From CAZSAK01 sp964605155 (lineage in GTDB: Bacteria; Pseudomonadota; Gammaproteobacteria; SZUA-140), in the NCBI GenBank assembly GCA_964605155.1, contig CAZSAK010000003.1:123731-187730 (forward strand): 64,000 nt of DNA, in the 5' to 3' direction. Shown piece by piece: positions 44,850 through 52,415 of the stretch (positions within the stretch are counted from its first letter, which is position 1; each line of letters opens with the position of its first letter). Position numbers and translations under genes: made by a program. The notes under the pieces were generated by a model. The model did no database searches, had not been told where the DNA came from, and saw nothing but the letters and a program-made list of their open reading frames with translations.

Positions 44850-45072
44850 ATTTATCAAGTTTATTCCACATTGACCGTAATGCAGGAAAATGGCGCCAAT
44901 TTTGCAAGCAAATTGTAAGAGAAATTGTGCGAACGGGAATTTATTCTTTCATTTAATGCCTTCGCCGGTATGCAAGCGTCAAGGAGGAACGATGAGATCA
45001 CTAGCTTACTGTTTACGGTCCTTGTTTTTCCTGATATTTGTCGGGATTTTGTACGTAGCGTCTCATATGTGA
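44850..45072 (+). pseudogene. Degenerate copy of the 42-aa membrane-peptide gene and its leader
   Basis: The CDS is 44992-45072 (26 codons, MRSLAYCLRSLFFLIFVGIL ending A-S-H-M) behind AAGGAGGAACG. Both the CDS and ~140 bp of leader align with 49037-49299 (shared TTATCAAGTTT, GGCGCCAAT, GCGTCAAGGAGGAAC). The longer copy continues after S-H with ADGIENH; here TGA follows S-H-M. The sigma54 promoter has also decayed: TTGCAAGCAAATTGTA instead of TGGCAAGCTAATTGCT. Likely a broken duplicate. Confidence 0.55.
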
Positions 45073-45186
45073 TCGTAAGCGACCAGCCTGCAATCGACCC
45101 AAAGAGGTAGGTGGCATCGGGGGGGGAATCAATACAACGGAATAATGTACCGTTTCGATCATCAGTTAAATACATGGAGCAGTCTA

Positions 45187-46593
45187 ATGATGAAAATAAA
45201 CACCTTGCTGCGAATGATTATAGGGACATTGGGTTTATTATTAGCAGTCTCTCAGGCACAGGCTGTGCCTGCATTTGCACGGCAAATGGGGGTCACTTGT
45301 AATACCTGTCATTTCCAGCATTTTCCATCACTAAATTCATTTGGCAGAGCCTTCAAGGCAAGTGGATTAACGATGACGAGCACACCCCTCATCGAGTCGG
45401 ACAACTTTTCGCTGCCGGCGAATCTCAACGCCGCCATATTCAGTAATATCCGCTTCCAAAAATCTACGGGCTCAAAAGATCCAACCGCCCATACCTCTAA
45501 CAATGGCGAATGGATCATTCCCGGCGAAACGTCCCTATTTATAGGTGGACGAGTCAGCCCATATATGGGCGGCTTGGTTGAGGGCGATGTTGGCGCTTCG
45601 GGTGCGTCTCCGGGTGCCGGATTCCTGGCCAGTATCAAGTTACCTTTCATCTATTCGGCCACTGATAATATCAACGTCGGGGTAGTGCCCTTCAGCGCGG
45701 GGCTAGGGCCAGCCTACGCATATGAGACCTTGAACACCGGTGCCGTGGGGAACCACTTCATGAATCTGGTACATACCACATCCATGTCGGCGATGCAGTT
45801 CATCCAAACCGCCTACAGCCAAGTGGAAGTGGCCGGTAACCTGGCAGAAGGCGTGGCAGCATTTGCCGCCAGTGATACATTCTTCGTCACCGTCGCCAAA
45901 TGGTCTCCCAATCACGAGATTGTGAATGCATTCGACGCCAGTACGGCAATGACCTCGGACTATGTCCGTGTGGCTGCCACGCCGCAGGTCAGTGGCTGGG
46001 ACCTCGGTTTCGGTGCCCAGTATTTTGGTGGAAATTCAAAAGTGGTAAATCAAAGTGGCGGAACGGTTGATACCACAGATCCGGCATGCCCGACGAATTG
46101 CCCCGTCATTGATGGCCTGACCACATTTACACCCTACCGCACACGGGCCTGGGCAGTGGATGCCCAGATGCAGGGCAACATCCAGAGTCTTCATGACATG
46201 CCGTTAGGCGTTTATTTCAGTTACGGACAAGCACCCGCTTCGTCGCCGGGATCTGCCCAAAATCTTTATAACCCTTATACCGATACCAAAAAGGCGGCGT
46301 CCATCGCCGCTGAGTTGGGGGCCTTCGCTGACGGGCGTGGAACCATACAGCTCGCCTACCTGTGGGCCAGGACCGGCAATTCCACATACAGCGGTGCCAA
46401 TGCGACGACGGTGGGTTTAACCTATCTACCTTGGTCAAATGTGCAATTGGCGTTATATCAGACCTGGAACACAGGCAGCGCGCACTCTAAGGATGCGGAA
46501 ACAAACGCCGATGCCTACGGCATCGGCAATCTAATCGATGCAAGCGGATCAGGCACCTCGCTAACATCAGTGAACCTGGCTGTCGGCTTTTGA
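45187..46593 (+). CDS. Monoheme c-type cytochrome with outer-membrane barrel-like C-terminus
   Basis: 468 residues from the ATG at 45187 (GGAG upstream). Signal peptide (GTLGLLLAVSQAQA), then immediately one heme-binding C-x2-C-H (Cys38-Asn-Thr-Cys41-His42 in GVTCNTCHFQHFPSLNSFG). The remaining ~420 residues contain alternating aromatic/small residue strands (PYMGGLVEGDVGAS, WDLGFGAQYFGG, IQLAYLWARTG, VQLALYQTW) and the protein ends in a C-terminal phenylalanine (NLAVGF), the outer-membrane assembly signal. This suggests a porin-like barrel with an N-terminal heme. Function unknown; electron transfer across the outer membrane is inference. Confidence 0.72.
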   Translation: MMKINTLLRMIIGTLGLLLAVSQAQAVPAFARQMGVTCNTCHFQHFPSLNSFGRAFKASGLTMTSTPLIESDNFSLPANLNAAIFSNIRFQKSTGSKDPTAHTSNNGEWIIPGETSLFIGGRVSPYMGGLVEGDVGASGASPGAGFLASIKLPFIYSATDNINVGVVPFSAGLGPAYAYETLNTGAVGNHFMNLVHTTSMSAMQFIQTAYSQVEVAGNLAEGVAAFAASDTFFVTVAKWSPNHEIVNAFDASTAMTSDYVRVAATPQVSGWDLGFGAQYFGGNSKVVNQSGGTVDTTDPACPTNCPVIDGLTTFTPYRTRAWAVDAQMQGNIQSLHDMPLGVYFSYGQAPASSPGSAQNLYNPYTDTKKAASIAAELGAFADGRGTIQLAYLWARTGNSTYSGANATTVGLTYLPWSNVQLALYQTWNTGSAHSKDAETNADAYGIGNLIDASGSGTSLTSVNLAVGF

Positions 46594-46632
46594 TCTTCGC
46601 GAAATGCTACGTGCGTAGGGTGTTGCATAACG

Positions 46633-46715
46633 ATCGGGGTCGGGTCCAGCTGAGCTATAGAATTCTAGAATAATACTTTATAAAAGCAGACTGCTTTAAG
46701 CTTAAATATCCCTTT
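46633..46715 (+). repeat. REP element, divergent copy
   Basis: Head GATCGGGGTCGGGTCCAGCT, body TAGAATAATACTTTATAAAA and GCAGACTGCTTTAAGCTTAA. Between the cytochrome and patatin genes. Confidence 0.65.
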
Positions 46716-46805
46716 GGCCGGGTTGTGAGCTCCCTGCCTTAGAGTGGATGAGGTTGCCGGCTGCGCGATATAATGAAATGCCTTCTCATTCATGGATGAC
46801 CCATC

Positions 46806-47726
46806 ATGAAACAAACCATCTCCCGAAGAAACTTTCTGGCTTTGGCGGCTACCATGCCAGTGTTTATCAACACCTCAGCTTCCGCGACAACAATGGCAGC
46901 ACCCGGCAAGAAGACTGTAGGCATTGCCCTGGGTGGAGGTGGTGCACGGGGGCTGGCTCATGTCGAGATGCTCGCTGTTCTGGATGAGCTTGGTATCAGG
47001 GCCCACCGTATCAGCGGCACCAGTATGGGCGCGGTAATTGCGGCCTTGTATGCGGAAGGGCGGTCTGCGGCGAAGATCAAATCTATTGTTGATGCTGCAT
47101 TGACTCAACATCACGGCTCCATAGGTTTTATTCGTAAGGAAATGTTGGAATGGATCGACCTGGTTGATCCATCCATCGGGAAGAAAAGTTTGCTCAATAC
47201 CAGCGACTTTATCAGTTTCATCCATGACCAGATCAAGGCCAAGACCTTCGCGGAACTTAAAATTCCGCTACGCGTGGTCGCCGCCGATATTCAGCGGCGT
47301 GAACAAGTGATTTTGCACAAAGATGATCTGGCTACCGCACTCAAGGCAAGCTTTGCCTTTCCGGGATTGTTCGACCCTGTCACAATCCAGGACCGTACGC
47401 TTGTAGATGGTGGAATCGTCAACCCCGTGCCCTATGATCTGTTGTTGGATGAGTGCGATATCACCATTGCGGTAGATGTAGCAGGAAACGATACCTACGT
47501 GCCGCAAGCGAAACATTCTTTCTTCGAGGTAATTCATGAGAGTTTTCAGACCATGGAAAACACCATTTTGCAGGCCAAGATGACAGATCAACCACCAGGA
47601 ATATATGTCAAACCCGACCTTGTTGACATTCGTTTACTGGATTACCCCAAAGCCGAGGAGATCTATCGGCAGGCCCGGCCGGCAAGGGAGCAACTTAAAC
47701 ATTCGTTGCAGCAGTTGCTGGTTTAG
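46806..47726 (+). CDS. Patatin-like phospholipase with Tat-type signal
   Basis: 306 residues. N-terminus TISRRNFLALAATMP looks like a twin-arginine signal (S-R-R-x-F-L), cleavage near S-A-S-A. Patatin core: oxyanion loop ALGGGGARGLAHVEML, the nucleophile Ser in HRISGTSMGAVIAALYAEG (G-x-S-x-G), and the catalytic aspartate in RTLVDGGIVNPVPYDLLL. Related to RssA/YjjU-type patatins, which are normally cytoplasmic, so the signal peptide is notable. Probable lipid acyl hydrolase acting in the periplasm or outside. Confidence 0.88.
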   Translation: MKQTISRRNFLALAATMPVFINTSASATTMAAPGKKTVGIALGGGGARGLAHVEMLAVLDELGIRAHRISGTSMGAVIAALYAEGRSAAKIKSIVDAALTQHHGSIGFIRKEMLEWIDLVDPSIGKKSLLNTSDFISFIHDQIKAKTFAELKIPLRVVAADIQRREQVILHKDDLATALKASFAFPGLFDPVTIQDRTLVDGGIVNPVPYDLLLDECDITIAVDVAGNDTYVPQAKHSFFEVIHESFQTMENTILQAKMTDQPPGIYVKPDLVDIRLLDYPKAEEIYRQARPAREQLKHSLQQLLV

Positions 47727-47744
47727 ACTACGTACAGTATGTAC

Positions 47745-47792
47745 AACAGGGTCCAACCTGGCTAGGTCAAAGAATATTTATATAATTCTTTC
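47745..47792 (+). repeat. REP element, 5' half
   Basis: CAGGGTCCAACCTGGCTAGG followed by TCAAAGAATATTTATATAAT and TCTT; the tail part is missing. Confidence 0.65.
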
Positions 47793-47844
47793 TGTTGCTT
47801 GTGGCAATATAAGTATTCAATACACAAATGAAAGATAAAGATTT

Positions 47845-48504
47845 ATGTCGTGGATTTTAGCAACGATTTTCATTGTATTCCTCGTATTATTCTGGCGAGT
47901 ATCAGTGCCCTTCACCATTACGGCAGCGGTCGTGATTGGATTGATGTCACTGTATGCAAACTATGACACCAAGAAAAAAGCACGCGAGGAGGAAATTGCA
48001 ACCGCCGCACTTGAACAGAAAATTCAGCAGGCGTTGGAAAACGCATCACCAGAGGGAAAGGAATGGCGCGTGGGTTATGTGGAGGATCCCGAAACTGCAA
48101 AAAATATGGCTCGCAGTGCATCCATCATTTCGAATGATGGCCTGTGTCGTCTCGTCGTGGAGAAACGCCCGGACGGCAGCGATCGAACCGGGCTTCACTG
48201 CCCGGATTTTAAAAATTATGGTAGCAAGGACATGGCAATCAGGTTCGATGATGCCACTACTTCGGATAAAATAGATATAGGAGAGTTTAACGACGATAGT
48301 GGTGTATATATCTCGCCTTTTATTTTTGTCAGCCCCGGCCATATCGACTATACAGAATTCATCGATCATCTAAAAGACGCAAGCACATTGGCAATCAGGA
48401 TCCCCGCAGAGAAAGGCGTATGGGTGCAGTTCAAGCTCGAAGGCGCTGCGGAGGCCTTGAACAAGCTGGGCAAGGCGCAAGATACCACCGAAGTAACCCA
48501 TTGA
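47845..48504 (+). CDS. Hypothetical membrane-anchored protein
   Basis: 219 residues. Two N-terminal hydrophobic helices (~3-16 and ~21-37) followed by a charged coiled-coil-like segment (YDTKKKAREEEIATAALEQKI) and a soluble beta-rich domain that contains C and C residues (GLCRLVVEKR, TGLHCPDFKN) which could pair if periplasmic. C-terminal part IRIPAEKGVWVQFKLEGAAE resembles domains in small invasion-associated or type II-like uncharacterised proteins, but I assign no family. Confidence 0.65.
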   Translation: MSWILATIFIVFLVLFWRVSVPFTITAAVVIGLMSLYANYDTKKKAREEEIATAALEQKIQQALENASPEGKEWRVGYVEDPETAKNMARSASIISNDGLCRLVVEKRPDGSDRTGLHCPDFKNYGSKDMAIRFDDATTSDKIDIGEFNDDSGVYISPFIFVSPGHIDYTEFIDHLKDASTLAIRIPAEKGVWVQFKLEGAAEALNKLGKAQDTTEVTH

Positions 48505-48546
48505 GTGCCAACTAACAGGGGACAGGCTACAATCAGGGGGAATCAG

Positions 48547-48924
48547 ATGAAAGAAGTCATCATAGAGCAAGACCTTGGCAAGGAGTTCTCTACCCGTGAG
48601 AAATGTTATATTACTGAATTGTCCAACACACCTGACGACCCAGATGCATCAATCGCCAGGGCTAGAGTAGAGCCTGGTGTAACAATCCGTTGGCATCGGC
48701 TTTCAGGAACTGGTGAACGCTATTACATCGTGAGTGGCAAAGGACGTGTGGAGGTTGGGGAACTGTCGCCGCAAGAAGTAAATGCTGGCGATATTGTGCT
48801 CATCCCCCCGATGTGTCGTCAACGCATCACCAATACCGGCTCGGAGGATTTGATCTTCCTGGCTATTTGCACACCTCGATTTTCGTATGACATTTATGAA
48901 GATATTGAGGACAATATAACCTAG
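48547..48924 (+). CDS. Cupin-domain protein
   Basis: 125 residues from an ATG preceded by AGGGGGAA. Single small cupin_2: VEPGVTIRWHRLSGTGERYY (motif 1 with one His and Glu-Arg), IVSGKGRVEVGELSPQEVNA and GDIVLIPPMCRQRITNTGSE. One of the usual second-motif metal ligands is not His (reads C-R-Q-R), so metal binding may be altered. Function unknown. Confidence 0.8.
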   Translation: MKEVIIEQDLGKEFSTREKCYITELSNTPDDPDASIARARVEPGVTIRWHRLSGTGERYYIVSGKGRVEVGELSPQEVNAGDIVLIPPMCRQRITNTGSEDLIFLAICTPRFSYDIYEDIEDNIT

Positions 48925-48942
48925 AATGCAATGCCGCACCGC

Positions 48943-49037
48943 ATCAGGGTCGAACCCGGCTAACTAGTAGTTTTTGTACTATTCATTAAATCAACGGCCT
49001 GTTTTAAAGCTTAAACCTCTCTTTTTTCCCAAAACTT
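48943..49037 (+). repeat. REP element
   Basis: Head CATCAGGGTCGAACCCGGCT, body TTTTTGTACTATTCATTAAA and ACGGCCTGTTTTAAAGCTTA. It ends just before the leader of the 42-aa peptide gene. Confidence 0.7.
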
Positions 49038-49085
49038 ATCAAGTTTGTTCCAGATAGACTGTAATACAGAGAACGGCGCCAATAT

Positions 49086-49101
49086 TGGCAAGCTAATTGC
49101 T
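49086..49101 (+). promoter_or_regulatory. Sigma54 (-24/-12) promoter for the 42-aa peptide
   Basis: TGGCAA-GCTAA-TTGCT fits the consensus TGGCAY-N5-TTGCW at all but one minor position with exact spacing. It lies 70 nt before the ATG at 49171. The palindrome GCCAATATTGGC overlaps the -24 element. No GGTK-N6-AACC upstream site of the yfdX type is seen. Confidence 0.7.
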
Positions 49102-49170
49102 TGAGATATTGGGTGGATTGATATTTATTCATTAATGTTTTCAACTGTATGAAAGTGTCAAGGAGGAACA

Positions 49171-49299
49171 ATGAAAATACTATCCAATACGATGCTGGCC
49201 TTATTTTTCCTGTTAATCGCCGGGCTTTTGATCCACGGAATGTCACATGCCGATGGCATAGAAAATCATCAGCAGGCGGAACACTCGCACCAGGATTAG
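49171..49299 (+). CDS. 42-aa single-pass membrane or secreted peptide
   Basis: MKILSNTMLALFFLLIAGLL then IHGMSHADGIENH and a His/Gln-rich end (QQAEHSHQD). Perfect AAGGAGGAAC ribosome binding site. Residues 7-22 form a hydrophobic helix, and SHA-D could be a signal peptidase site, leaving a ~15-residue His-rich peptide. A shorter, decayed copy lies at 44992-45072. Not a known family; the His-rich tail suggests metal binding (inference). Confidence 0.6.
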   Translation: MKILSNTMLALFFLLIAGLLIHGMSHADGIENHQQAEHSHQD

Positions 49300-49455
49300 A
49301 AACACTATAATCCAGGGAAGTAGTGGCAGAACAACTGACTTATATAAACTGAAAGGACTCGCTTCGCTGGTTACAACACCTTAGCGAGACTGCTGGTAGT
49401 TATCTGAAGTCTACCGGACGAATGAGCGTAGGGTGCTGGAGGAGTAAAAAATATC

Positions 49456-49689
49456 ATGAGACTGATCATTCTACTGGCTTCACTTTTAATTGTTGGTGTT
49501 CTGATTTATCGTCAAGTTGGTCCCGGCTCCAGTCTTCAGATAGAGGAACCAGTTGAATATTCTAATAGTAGTGTTCCAAAGGTTCCTGTGAGGCCACAAG
49601 ACGTACAGAAATTTGGCCAGGACGTGACCAGGTTCATGAATGATGCCGCATCAGATCAGGCCAAAGAGATAGATCAGAGTTCTCGATAG
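49456..49689 (+). CDS. Small membrane-anchored hypothetical protein
   Basis: 77 residues: hydrophobic N-terminal helix (LIILLASLLIVGVLIY) followed by a hydrophilic tail (VRPQDVQKFGQDVTRFMNDA). ATG with CTGGAGGAG upstream. Unknown function, possibly periplasmic. The 156 bp before it hold no other signal I can name. Confidence 0.6.
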   Translation: MRLIILLASLLIVGVLIYRQVGPGSSLQIEEPVEYSNSSVPKVPVRPQDVQKFGQDVTRFMNDAASDQAKEIDQSSR

Positions 49690-49737
49690 ATTTAGTAAAA
49701 TTACTCCAAAGCATCAAAGGGGACAGATTGAAGAGTC

Positions 49738-49751
49738 CCAATTATAATTGG
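49738..49751. promoter_or_regulatory. Perfect 14-nt palindrome
   Basis: CCAATTATAATTGG, about 134 nt before the cytochrome b561 gene. It could be an operator; no regulator can be assigned. Confidence 0.3.
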
Positions 49752-49800
49752 TGGTAATATAAAAGAGACCTCTTAAGGGAGATGCTTTCTGATTGAAGGG

Positions 49801-49853
49801 ACGGGGTTGGACCTGGCAAAGTTATAGATTGTTTGTATAATTCTTATAAAAAT
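49801..49853 (+). repeat. REP element, 5' half
   Basis: ACGGGGTTGGACCTGGCAAA, then TTGTTTGTATAATTCTTATA; lies directly before the cytochrome b561 gene. Confidence 0.7.
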
Positions 49854-49884
49854 AACGACACATTGATTACTGGGGAAATCATGT

Positions 49885-50628
49885 ATGTCTGAACTAAAAT
49901 CTTATTTCGTGTGGGATGCGGGCACCCGGTGGTTTCACTGGATCAATGCGATCTGCGTCATTGCCCTTATCGTTATTGGTATCGTGATACTCAATGCGAA
50001 AGATCTTGGGGTCACCAATGACGGCAAAGTGACACTGAAAACAATCCATGTCTGGGTTGGCTATATCTTTGCGCTGAACCTTCTCTGGCGTATCGTGTGG
50101 GCTTTTCTGGGTAACCGTTACGCCAGGTGGCGTGCGGTGCTTCCGGGAGGAAAGGGATACTTCCACGCGGTACGCAGTTATATCGCAGCCTTCATCTCCG
50201 GTCACCCGGAGCAGTATCTGGGGCACAACCCGGTAGGGCGTCTGGGGGTAGGATTGTTATTTCTCCTGCTTGTAATCCAGATCGTGACCGGATTGGTATT
50301 GGCCAGCACGGACCTGTTCTATCCTCCGTTCGGCCATTGGATCGCACAGTGGGTGGCCGCACCCGGCGTTCCTCCGGATACATTATTGCCCTATGCGTCC
50401 AACATGTATGATGCTGCCGCTTATGAAAGCATGCGTTCTTTTCGCGGTCCTTTTGGAGAGATACACGAGTTCGGATTTTATGCGTTGCTTGTCATCGTCG
50501 TTTTACACGTGGTTGCGGTAATCATCACCGAGCTACGGGAAGGCGGCAGTATCATTTCTGCAATGTTCACAGGGCGTAAGATCATCTCCGGCCGTCCCGT
50601 TGATGACGATCATAGCGACCGCGACTGA
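49885..50628 (+). CDS. Cytochrome b561 / Ni,Fe-hydrogenase-type cytochrome b
   Basis: 247 residues with four main transmembrane helices. Histidines typical of diheme b-type cytochromes are visible: TRWFHWINAICVIALIV (helix 1), TIHVWVGYIFALNLLWRIVW (helix 2), and EIHEFGFYALLVIVVLHVVA (last helices, with two His). Matches the COG3658 type of di-heme membrane cytochromes that pass electrons to or from periplasmic partners. No hydrogenase gene is near. It may serve small periplasmic c-type cytochromes (inference). Confidence 0.87.
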   Translation: MSELKSYFVWDAGTRWFHWINAICVIALIVIGIVILNAKDLGVTNDGKVTLKTIHVWVGYIFALNLLWRIVWAFLGNRYARWRAVLPGGKGYFHAVRSYIAAFISGHPEQYLGHNPVGRLGVGLLFLLLVIQIVTGLVLASTDLFYPPFGHWIAQWVAAPGVPPDTLLPYASNMYDAAAYESMRSFRGPFGEIHEFGFYALLVIVVLHVVAVIITELREGGSIISAMFTGRKIISGRPVDDDHSDRD

Positions 50629-50657
50629 AGAAACGGCCTGCTTTATGGCTTACCTCC
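50628..50657 (+). repeat. REP tail fragment
   Basis: AAGAAACGGCCTGCTTTATG followed by GCTTACCTCC; only the body end of the element remains. Confidence 0.5.
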
Positions 50658-50813
50658 TAAAATTCCATGGAATCAACATTGAGCTGATTCATAATCGAGT
50701 GTATATCTGATCCGCTGTATGAGTAGGATAATAATTCCTGTCAGGTAGAGTAAGGTTCCCGATATACGTAAATTCAGCAAACCGAATTATCAGTCAGATG
50801 CTTAGGAGAGATT

Positions 50814-51188
50814 GTGTCTGAACTCAATGACCCGAGAGTGCTTTTTGCAGCAGAACGCACATTGCTGGCCTGGAACAGGACCAGTCTTGCCTTAATTGCC
50901 TTTGGTTTCCTCGTCGAGCGCGCCGGGCTGCTTGTTCAGGCCATCGAGCCGAAAGGTACGCATCTGGCCCAAGTCACCATAACGTTTTGGCTGGGACTTT
51001 CATTCATTGCTCTGGGTTCTTTTGCTTCCGCTTACTCTGCCCGGCAGTATAATGTTTTGCTGCGTTCGCTCAGCCCGTCTGAATTCCCGCCCGGTTATGC
51101 AGCAAGGTGGGGAATTGCAGTTAATCACATCGTTGCAGGGCTGGGCGTTTTGCTTATATTTGTCTTGGTAATCGGGCGACTACCGTGA
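50814..51188 (+). CDS. DUF202 (YidH-type) membrane protein
   Basis: 124 residues from GTG with TAGGAGAG upstream. Family start DPRVLFAAERTLLAWNRTSL (the A-x-E-R-T-x-L-A-W-x-R-T motif) and three transmembrane helices, ending in VLLIFVLVIGRLP. Inner-membrane protein of unknown function. Confidence 0.88.
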   Translation: MSELNDPRVLFAAERTLLAWNRTSLALIAFGFLVERAGLLVQAIEPKGTHLAQVTITFWLGLSFIALGSFASAYSARQYNVLLRSLSPSEFPPGYAARWGIAVNHIVAGLGVLLIFVLVIGRLP

Positions 51189-51203
51189 GTGCGATGTAAA
51201 AAG

Positions 51204-51255
51204 ATCGGGGCTGACCAGGAACTACGGCGGCCTGATTTCAGGCTAACTTCCCTGT
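51204..51255 (+). repeat. Degenerate REP element
   Basis: GATCGGGGCTGACCAGGAAC then CGGCGGCCTGATTTCAGGCT. Last recognisable copy toward the right. Confidence 0.5.
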
Positions 51256-51338
51256 TGATTCAATGAAAAATATGAATTATCTGATACAGACAGTGAGACT
51301 GCATAAATCGAGTATCGTCTAATTCCAATTAAGCAACC

Positions 51339-51731
51339 ATGAAACGACATCTGCTCTTTTGGTTAATCCTTATGGTTATTGGAGTCCTCAACGGCATAAT
51401 TCGGGTTGAGACATATGGAAAGCTGATGACGGACCTGGCTGCACACCAGCTCTCGACTGTAACTGGAGTATTACTCTCAGGGCTCGCCGTCTGGGTACTT
51501 TGGAAGTATCGACCTCTTGAAACTGCGCGTCAGGCATGGGTTGTGGGAATTGCCTGGTTTTCGCTGACAATAGCATTTGAATTCGGATTTGGACACTATA
51601 TAGCCCGTCATTCCTGGCAGCAGCTACTGGCCGACTACAACATCTTGAATGGTCGGGTGTGGTCTATTTTCCTGATTTGGATATTGATCATGCCGTATTT
51701 CTTTTTTCGAATATTCAAGCAGGCTAAGTAG
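51339..51731 (+). CDS. Hypothetical four-helix membrane protein
   Basis: 130 residues with four hydrophobic segments (~5-22, ~38-55, ~67-84, ~104-124). ELLIP-like features absent; contains LNGIIRVETYGKLMTDLAAH and FEFGFGHYIARHSWQQLLAD with several His. I do not recognise the family. Weak ribosome binding site. Confidence 0.65.
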   Translation: MKRHLLFWLILMVIGVLNGIIRVETYGKLMTDLAAHQLSTVTGVLLSGLAVWVLWKYRPLETARQAWVVGIAWFSLTIAFEFGFGHYIARHSWQQLLADYNILNGRVWSIFLIWILIMPYFFFRIFKQAK

Positions 51732-51776
51732 AAAATGCATTAAGGGTTGCAGAGGAGGTTATGTTAATACGACACT

Positions 51777-52415
51777 CTAGTATTCAAGACGCAAACCCAG
51801 AAGATAACTTTTCCCTCCCAGGTCGATGCCGTCGACCTTGGCGCTGAATTTCTGCACCTCCAGCGTGAGATAGGTATGTTGAATGCCCAGGCTATCCCTG
51901 ATGTCTTCGGCAGAGTTCGGGTCCAGCGGGTTGAGCAGCAGTTGCAGGCCGGCGCGCGTATTCCAGCCGTCGGCGTGTCCCTGGCTCTTCTGTTGATTCA
52001 CCACCTCCTGATTGTAATAGAGGTAGGTCCAGCCACCGCCGACATAGGGGATCAGCCATTGTCCCTCTGTGAAAGCGCCTCGTGCCTGCACATAGACATG
52101 CACAGGCATCAGGGTGTAATTCACTTCACCGCCCGACGCTCCGCTGGAGGGTAGCGTTCCCTGGCCATGGTCGTGGCTGTAACCGACTTCACCACCGACT
52201 TGTAATACACGCAGCGGCATATAACCCAATGCCGCGACGAACTGATGCATGGTATCCGAACCGTAATACTGATCCCAGTCGGGCAGCGTAGGTTGAAATC
52301 GATCGCCCTTGAATTCAAATGACCAGCGCGGTGACGTTGACGGTCCTTCGGCAGCGCTTACGTACCCCGCGCTTAACGCCATACAGCAGAGCAACAAGAT
52401 GACAACCTTCTTCAT
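51777..52415 (-). CDS. Outer-membrane beta-barrel protein (OmpA/OmpW-like fold)
   Basis: 212 residues from the ATG at 52415, which overlaps the stop of the upstream beta-helix gene (ATGA). Signal peptide MKKVVILLLCCMALSAGYVSA, then about eight amphipathic strands (GGEVGYSHDHG, YVQARGAFTEGQ, LIPYVGGGWTYLYYNQ, WNTRAGLQLLLNP) and a C-terminal strand YLLGLRLEY ending in an aromatic. Small porin-like barrel of unknown role. Overlap with the surface beta-helix protein gene implies joint function at the outer membrane. Confidence 0.72.
   Translation of the reverse strand: MKKVVILLLCCMALSAGYVSAAEGPSTSPRWSFEFKGDRFQPTLPDWDQYYGSDTMHQFVAALGYMPLRVLQVGGEVGYSHDHGQGTLPSSGASGGEVNYTLMPVHVYVQARGAFTEGQWLIPYVGGGWTYLYYNQEVVNQQKSQGHADGWNTRAGLQLLLNPLDPNSAEDIRDSLGIQHTYLTLEVQKFSAKVDGIDLGGKSYLLGLRLEY

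Noticed and set aside
34719..51255. CRISPR array interpretation of the repeated elements
   Set aside because: Spacing is irregular and kilobase-sized with genes between copies; no short direct repeats with uniform spacers and no cas genes.
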